Shown here: positions 5,303 through 8,771 of the stretch, piece by piece
Numbering within the stretch: position 1 is the stretch's first letter
Layout of the letters: each line of letters begins with the position of its first letter
From: Bacillota bacterium
GTDB lineage: Bacteria > Bacillota > Clostridia > Acetivibrionales > DSM-1351
NCBI GenBank assembly: GCA_023391425.1
Contig: JAEWAX010000038.1
Span: 1 to 8,771 of the forward strand
Direction: 5' to 3'
DNA: 8,771 nucleotides
Program-made: the position numbers and the translations under genes
The notes under the pieces: generated by a model
Database searches by the model: none
Told to the model about the DNA's origin: nothing
What the model saw: only the letters and a program-made list of their open reading frames with translations

Positions 5303-7918
5303 TTATATTATTATTTTTAGTAGTCTTGCTTTTACAATTGCCTGGGTTCGTCTATTTACTTCCAGCTTACCATATATGTTTTTTATGTACCATTTAGCGG
5401 TTCCTGTTGTTATATAAAGACTATTAGCAATTTCAGCATTTGACATACCTAATGCCATTAGCTTTAAAATTTCAATTTCCTTAACCTTAAGGGACTCGAT
5501 GAGCACATTGTCTTGTTTAGTATTCTGAATCTCTAATTGATCAACAAATTCTGGAGCAATATACCGTACTTTGTATATTAATTCTAAAATGTCATCATCC
5601 TCATCTAGAAAATTTCTTATGTAACCCTGTGGTACAGCTATTTCCAATGCCTCTTTAATACATGATAACGCTTCATCTTCAATTCCTTCTCTTTTTTTTA
5701 CCAACGCTGTAAGCAGAAGTATTGTTATCAACTGTTCAAATCTACCACATTTTCTTGCTGAGTCTTCTACTTTTCTCAATCTAGTTTTTGCTTCGTTTAA
5801 TTTTTCCTGCACAATCAAAGTTCTAACATATGTTAATTGGATACAACTTGGATATGAGCATAGAACATCTTTCAAACTTTCTTCCCGCTCTTTCACCCAT
5901 TCAAATACCTTAGTATAGTTTTTTTCTTTAAGGTTTAAATCAATTTCAATAGCCTCTAGCATTATATTAGTGTTTTGAAAACCTAAGCTTTTCGATAAGC
6001 ATTTATATTTACGTGCTGTTTTAAAAGCATTGCATTTCTTGTCCAATATATAAAGTAATTTTACATAAATCCCCTCTACGTTACCTATTGTTGATACCAG
6101 CCTCATCTCTCTACAGAAGTTAATACCTTCATGCAAGTATTTTCGCGCTTTTTCCAGCTCATTACCATAGTATAGAGATAACCCCATGGTAAGATATAAC
6201 ATCTTGGCTAAAGGAAGGCTATTACCATACTGATCGGTATATTCAGCTAATGCTTCTTCACATAAGGCTTGTGCTTCTTGTTTTCTTCCCATGTCAATTA
6301 AGCAAGCTGTATAATTTAAAAATGCAGATAGCTCTATTACTCTAAATGATTTATAGTTAGTTTCTTCAAATATCTTCTTAAATGTAATAGCTGCTTCCGC
6401 TAAAGCACCTACTGAAATCTTCACCAAACCAAGAGACCTTAGTGCTATGTTATAAAAAAACTTATTTTCACCTTTTAAAGTTGAAACTGCTTCTTCTGCT
6501 AGCCTTACAGCCTTATCACTATCTGTGTCTGTATAAAACATCACTCCAAGTGCTCTAATTTTTCCTAATACAATAGGATCTTTAATCTCCTCTCTGCTTT
6601 CTAATTCTTTTATAATTTTATATGCCTCATTTGTATTTCCCAAAATGAACTGGCACCATGCTCTACATGTTTCTTCTTCGGCACAAAGTTGACTGCTTAT
6701 TTTTTGTAACGAATTTAGCAAATGAAGCAGAGCTTCCACCCTACCATCTTGAAAATACTTCAATGATACTGGATTAAGTAAACTCAGTGCTATCTCTTCA
6801 TCTTTAGCTTCTAATGCATATTCAAAAGCCATCTCATCAAAGCCTTTGTCCTTACACCAAATACTCGCTTTCCTGCATATTTGCATTTTTTGTTGTTCAT
6901 CAAGCTCTGACCTCAGAAATTCAGAAAAAAGATTATGATATCTATACCAAGTACGATTACTGTCCAATTGTATTATAAAAAGGTTTTCTCTTTCTAATTG
7001 TTCTATAATTTCTTTACTGCAATCAAGACCTGTAACGGTATTACAGAGCTCTTCATTAAAACTTTTCAACACACTGGTTTTCTTCAGAAAAGCTTGTACT
7101 TTAAACACCTGTCTATTAAAAACCTCATCCATAAGATAGTCTGCTATATACCTGTTTTTACCATTAAATTGTTCAATAAAACCTCTTATCTCCTGTTCTT
7201 TCATGTTCTTCATGGACAACCCTATCATTTGCAAGCCCGCAGCCCAACCTTCTGTTCTCTCTTCAAGTAGTTTTAGTGTATTCTCATCATAACTGATATC
7301 AAAATTCTTATTAAAAAACTCTTTTATCTCAGCATTCTCGAACGCTAAATCACGAGAACTTAGTTCTGTTAGTCTATCTCCGGCTCTCCATTTAGGGAGA
7401 GTAAATGGAGGTTCTTGTCGAGTGAGTATTATTGTAAGGATGTTACGTAAATTTGAATCAAGTAATCGTTGCATTAACTTGTGTATGTACTTGTTATTAA
7501 TAATATGATAGTCATCAAATACTAAAATAAATGTCTCTTTCATCTTCTCCAGTTCTTTTATAATGTAAGAACTGATTACTTCTACCCCTGGAAGCTTTGG
7601 TGTATTTAAAACATTTACTATAGTATTTCCAAACGTTTCATTGATTTTTCGAATAGCTATAACTAGATAGTTTATAAAAGTTATAGGGTCATTATCATAT
7701 TCATCCAAAGATAGCCAAGTGTAGCTTTGGTTTATTTGGTTTATCCATCCTGATATCAGAGTTGTCTTGCCATATCCTGCTTCAGAAGAAATCAAAATTA
7801 TTTTATGCTCTTTTTGCTGACTTTCGTTCAACTTTTTATTTAATACTTCCCTGTATATATGGTTGTCCTTCATAGAAGGCATATATAGTTTCGTATTTAA
7901 AAAATTATTGTCATTCAT
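5303..7918 (-). CDS. MalT-like LuxR-family transcriptional regulator (LAL), ATP-binding, 871 aa
   Basis: This is a cytoplasmic signal-responsive DNA-binding activator of the MalT/STAND type: ATP and an unknown ligand are expected to drive oligomerisation and activation. Residues 44-53 hold the Walker A motif (SSEAGYGKTT), 131-136 the Walker B motif (ILVFDD) and 166-172 TRQEPPF, the Arg-containing sensor region. RTEGWAAGLQMIGLS (about 221-235) and YRYHNLFSEFLRSEL (about 325-339) are typical of MalT proteins. About 400-790 is a helical TPR-like region that should hold the ligand. Residues 808-868 are a LuxR HTH (KEIEILKLMALGMSNAEIA, then KWYIKNIYGKL) where Tyr replaces the more usual His. Length is normal for MalT (about 900). 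The ATG at 7916-7918 is chosen over the in-frame GTG at 7922-7924 because GAGGT lies 7 nt before the ATG but only 1 nt before the GTG. The gene is intact, has its own terminator and lies upstream of the surface protein gene, a possible target. Confidence 0.95.
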   Translation of the reverse strand: MNDNNFLNTKLYMPSMKDNHIYREVLNKKLNESQQKEHKIILISSEAGYGKTTLISGWINQINQSYTWLSLDEYDNDPITFINYLVIAIRKINETFGNTIVNVLNTPKLPGVEVISSYIIKELEKMKETFILVFDDYHIINNKYIHKLMQRLLDSNLRNILTIILTRQEPPFTLPKWRAGDRLTELSSRDLAFENAEIKEFFNKNFDISYDENTLKLLEERTEGWAAGLQMIGLSMKNMKEQEIRGFIEQFNGKNRYIADYLMDEVFNRQVFKVQAFLKKTSVLKSFNEELCNTVTGLDCSKEIIEQLERENLFIIQLDSNRTWYRYHNLFSEFLRSELDEQQKMQICRKASIWCKDKGFDEMAFEYALEAKDEEIALSLLNPVSLKYFQDGRVEALLHLLNSLQKISSQLCAEEETCRAWCQFILGNTNEAYKIIKELESREEIKDPIVLGKIRALGVMFYTDTDSDKAVRLAEEAVSTLKGENKFFYNIALRSLGLVKISVGALAEAAITFKKIFEETNYKSFRVIELSAFLNYTACLIDMGRKQEAQALCEEALAEYTDQYGNSLPLAKMLYLTMGLSLYYGNELEKARKYLHEGINFCREMRLVSTIGNVEGIYVKLLYILDKKCNAFKTARKYKCLSKSLGFQNTNIMLEAIEIDLNLKEKNYTKVFEWVKEREESLKDVLCSYPSCIQLTYVRTLIVQEKLNEAKTRLRKVEDSARKCGRFEQLITILLLTALVKKREGIEDEALSCIKEALEIAVPQGYIRNFLDEDDDILELIYKVRYIAPEFVDQLEIQNTKQDNVLIESLKVKEIEILKLMALGMSNAEIANSLYITTGTAKWYIKNIYGKLEVNRRTQAIVKARLLKIII

Positions 7919-7925
7919 AGTCACT

Positions 7926-7930
7926 ACCTC
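7926..7930 (-). promoter_or_regulatory. Ribosome binding site deciding the LuxR-type gene start
   Basis: The minus strand reads GAGGT here. Spacing is 7 nt to the ATG at 7918 and 1 nt to the GTG at 7924, which favours the ATG. Confidence 0.75.
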
Positions 7931-7963
7931 ATAATATCTAAAATGTATAATTTGTATAATGAT

Positions 7964-7991
7964 ATTTTAATTATATAATGAATGTCTGCAA
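7964..7991 (-). promoter_or_regulatory. Candidate promoter of the LuxR-type gene
   Basis: The minus strand has TTGCAG at 7986-7991, a 16-nt spacer and TAAAAT at 7964-7969. A perfect TATAAT lies at 7970-7975, but no good -35 box is found 16-18 nt before it. The region is very AT-rich, so such matches are weak evidence. It lies about 46 nt before the ATG and downstream of the ferritin gene terminator. Confidence 0.35.
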
Positions 7992-7999
7992 TTTTGTAG

Positions 8000-8046
8000 C
8001 ATGATTTGTAAACGCTCAATCTTATGGCGCTTATATGTAAATCATG
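8000..8046. repeat. Inverted repeat CATGATTT / AAATCATG upstream of the LuxR-type gene
   Basis: CATGATTT at 8000-8007 is repeated inverted as AAATCATG at 8039-8046, 31 nt apart. Flanking bases extend the similarity imperfectly (TTACAAATCATG against TATGTAAATCATG when read in the same sense). It lies just upstream of the candidate promoter and could be an operator or activator site. It could also be chance in AT-rich DNA. Confidence 0.3.
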
Positions 8047-8067
8047 AATAATATTTCTCAAATATAA

Positions 8068-8105
8068 AAATGACTTAAGCATTTTCCTTCTTGCTTAAGC
8101 CATTT
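8068..8105 (-). terminator. Hairpin terminator after the ferritin-like gene
   Basis: Arms 8068-8081 and 8092-8105 pair at 13 of 14 positions around a 10-nt loop. On the minus strand the stem runs into TCATTTTTATATTT. It lies about 90 nt after the ferritin-like stop codon and upstream of the LuxR gene promoter, so it separates the two transcripts. Confidence 0.7.
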
Positions 8106-8196
8106 TCTGATTAATTATTTTAGATAAGCCCTACTTTCTTCAAAAGCTTTATGAGGCCCACCACTATTCATTCTTCACATTTCACAAAGGTTTTGA
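8106..8196. other. 3' untranslated region of the ferritin-like gene, no supported gene
   Basis: No Shine-Dalgarno-led gene is seen. Two very short overlapping minus-strand frames exist: 18 codons at 8115-8171 (MNSGGPHKAFEESRAYLK) and 14 codons from GTG at 8120-8164 (VVGLIKLLKKVGLI). Neither has a convincing ribosome binding site. Confidence 0.5.
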
Positions 8197-8771
8197 TTAG
8201 TATTTACAGTCATTACTGTGAATTATAAAGTTATATAAAATACCATGTCTTAATTCATCAGTTATTATTTCTGTAAGCATATTTATATGTCGCCTATCCT
8301 GCATCGCAAATAGTATCTTTCTGTATTTTATTACAGCGTTGGTCTCTCCAATCAAAGCTCTTTTAAGCCCATCACAGTAGGTTCTTGGGGGAATAAAGTT
8401 AACATCTACATTTGGTGGTATAGTTTTACCTGTAAGCTCATAATACAGTTTTCTAAACATTTTTGCATGGTTTATCTCATTATCTCTAATTCCACTAATT
8501 ATTTCTTTATCTGATTCTGAAGATGCATTTTTTATTAGGTAATCATAAAAAAGTCTATCCTCTGTTTCACCTTCAACGGCTTGTTTTATTAACTCTAGTG
8601 CTTGTGATAGTTGTGGATTACTTTGATTTGTCATATCCATCATATCTGGATTCATCATGTTGTGGTTCATCATATTGGGGTTCATGTTGGGGTTCATGTT
8701 TGGGCTCATGTTGGGGTTCATGTTGGGGTTCATGTTGGGGTTCATGTTGGGGCCCATGCTAGGGTTCATGC
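8197..8771 (-). CDS. Ferritin-like di-iron protein with Met-Asn-Pro repeat tail, 5' end possibly outside window
   Basis: The frame ends at TAA (8197-8199) and is open to the edge. Numbering from the outermost ATG (8769), residues 1-46 are a low-complexity tail with 15 Met, in MNPN tetrads. Residues 53-185 form a four-helix ferritin/rubrerythrin-like domain: Glu68 in AVEGETE, then E98xxH101 (EINH), then Glu142 in ALIGETNAV, then E172xxH175 (ELRH). These are the E, ExxH, E, ExxH ligands of a di-iron site, so an oxidase, peroxide-scavenging or iron-binding role is likely. No rubredoxin Cys4 domain is present. Related clostridial and Bacillus proteins include stress and spore-associated ones; which this is cannot be said. 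No ribosome binding site is visible before any in-window Met. The codon before the ATG at 8769 ends in GC, so it does not continue the Asn tetrad, and the real start may be at or near the window edge. Confidence 0.85.
   Translation of the reverse strand, partial: MNPSMGPNMNPNMNPNMNPNMSPNMNPNMNPNMMNHNMMNPDMMDMTNQSNPQLSQALELIKQAVEGETEDRLFYDYLIKNASSESDKEIISGIRDNEINHAKMFRKLYYELTGKTIPPNVDVNFIPPRTYCDGLKRALIGETNAVIKYRKILFAMQDRRHINMLTEIITDELRHGILYNFIIHSNDCKY
8675..8770 (-). repeat. Tandem 12-bp repeat encoding M-N-P-N tetrads
   Basis: Eight contiguous 12-bp units run without interruption on the plus strand. Five are exactly TTGGGGTTCATG; those at 8699, 8747 and 8759 carry one to three changes. The unit is a multiple of three, so gain or loss of copies keeps the reading frame. 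The array may continue beyond the window. Confidence 0.95.

Noticed and set aside
6998..7270. Plus-strand 90-codon frame
   Set aside because: It is antisense to the conserved ATPase region of the LuxR-type gene and resembles no known protein.
7919..7924. GTG at 7922-7924 as the start of the LuxR-type gene
   Set aside because: It would leave only 1 nt after GAGGT; the ATG two codons later has a 7-nt spacing.
8523..8762. Plus-strand frame with repeated Cys-Trp-Gly-Ser units
   Set aside because: It is the reverse reading of the 12-bp MNPN repeat, antisense to a well-supported ferritin-like gene.
8675..8770. Possible CRISPR array
   Set aside because: The 12-bp units are contiguous with no spacers, and they encode protein.

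Overview
This window looks like AT-rich chromosomal DNA (about one-third G+C by eye) from an anaerobic, probably spore-forming Firmicute of the Clostridia type. The evidence is the codon use, GAGGT-type ribosome binding sites, a MalT-like LuxR regulator, a Met/Asn/Pro-tailed ferritin-like protein and a clostridial-style surface protein built from bacterial Ig-like repeats. Genus and species cannot be read from the sequence. All supported genes lie on the minus strand, so the gene order in the direction of transcription runs from high to low coordinates.

Layout in transcription order. (1) 8771-8197: the 3' part of a gene for a ferritin-like di-iron protein. Its N-terminus is a tandem Met-Asn-Pro-Asn tail encoded by a 12-bp DNA repeat, and it is cut by the window edge. 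(2) 8196-7919: a non-coding spacer with the ferritin gene's 3' region, a hairpin terminator at 8068-8105, an inverted repeat, and an AT-rich promoter region for the next gene. (3) 7918-5303: a complete gene for an 871-residue MalT-family (LAL, large ATP-binding LuxR) transcription regulator with an N-terminal P-loop ATPase, a helical-repeat sensor region and a C-terminal LuxR HTH. (4) 5302-5046: a dense intergenic region. It has a 21-bp-arm hairpin terminator that can work in both directions, a perfect Spo0A-box heptamer, a SigH-like promoter match that overlaps a strong Shine-Dalgarno sequence, and a 36-codon membrane-peptide-like micro-ORF. (5) 5045-1: the 5' 1681 codons of a giant secreted protein, open all the way to the window edge. 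It is the largest gene here. It has a signal peptide, two PPC-like beta-sandwich modules and at least seven alternating pairs of a Trp-containing beta module and a group-3-like bacterial Ig domain, with a period of about 205 residues.

How they may work together: each gene has its own terminator or promoter signals, so they are probably three transcription units rather than one operon. The LuxR-type ATPase is a reasonable candidate regulator of the adjacent surface protein, but nothing in the sequence proves it. The Spo0A box and SigH-like match upstream of the surface gene suggest instead, or in addition, transition-phase or sporulation-linked control. No rRNA, tRNA, insertion sequence or CRISPR array was seen. 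No single feature is clearly a new system. The most unusual parts are the giant modular surface protein, its control region and the Met-rich ferritin-like protein.
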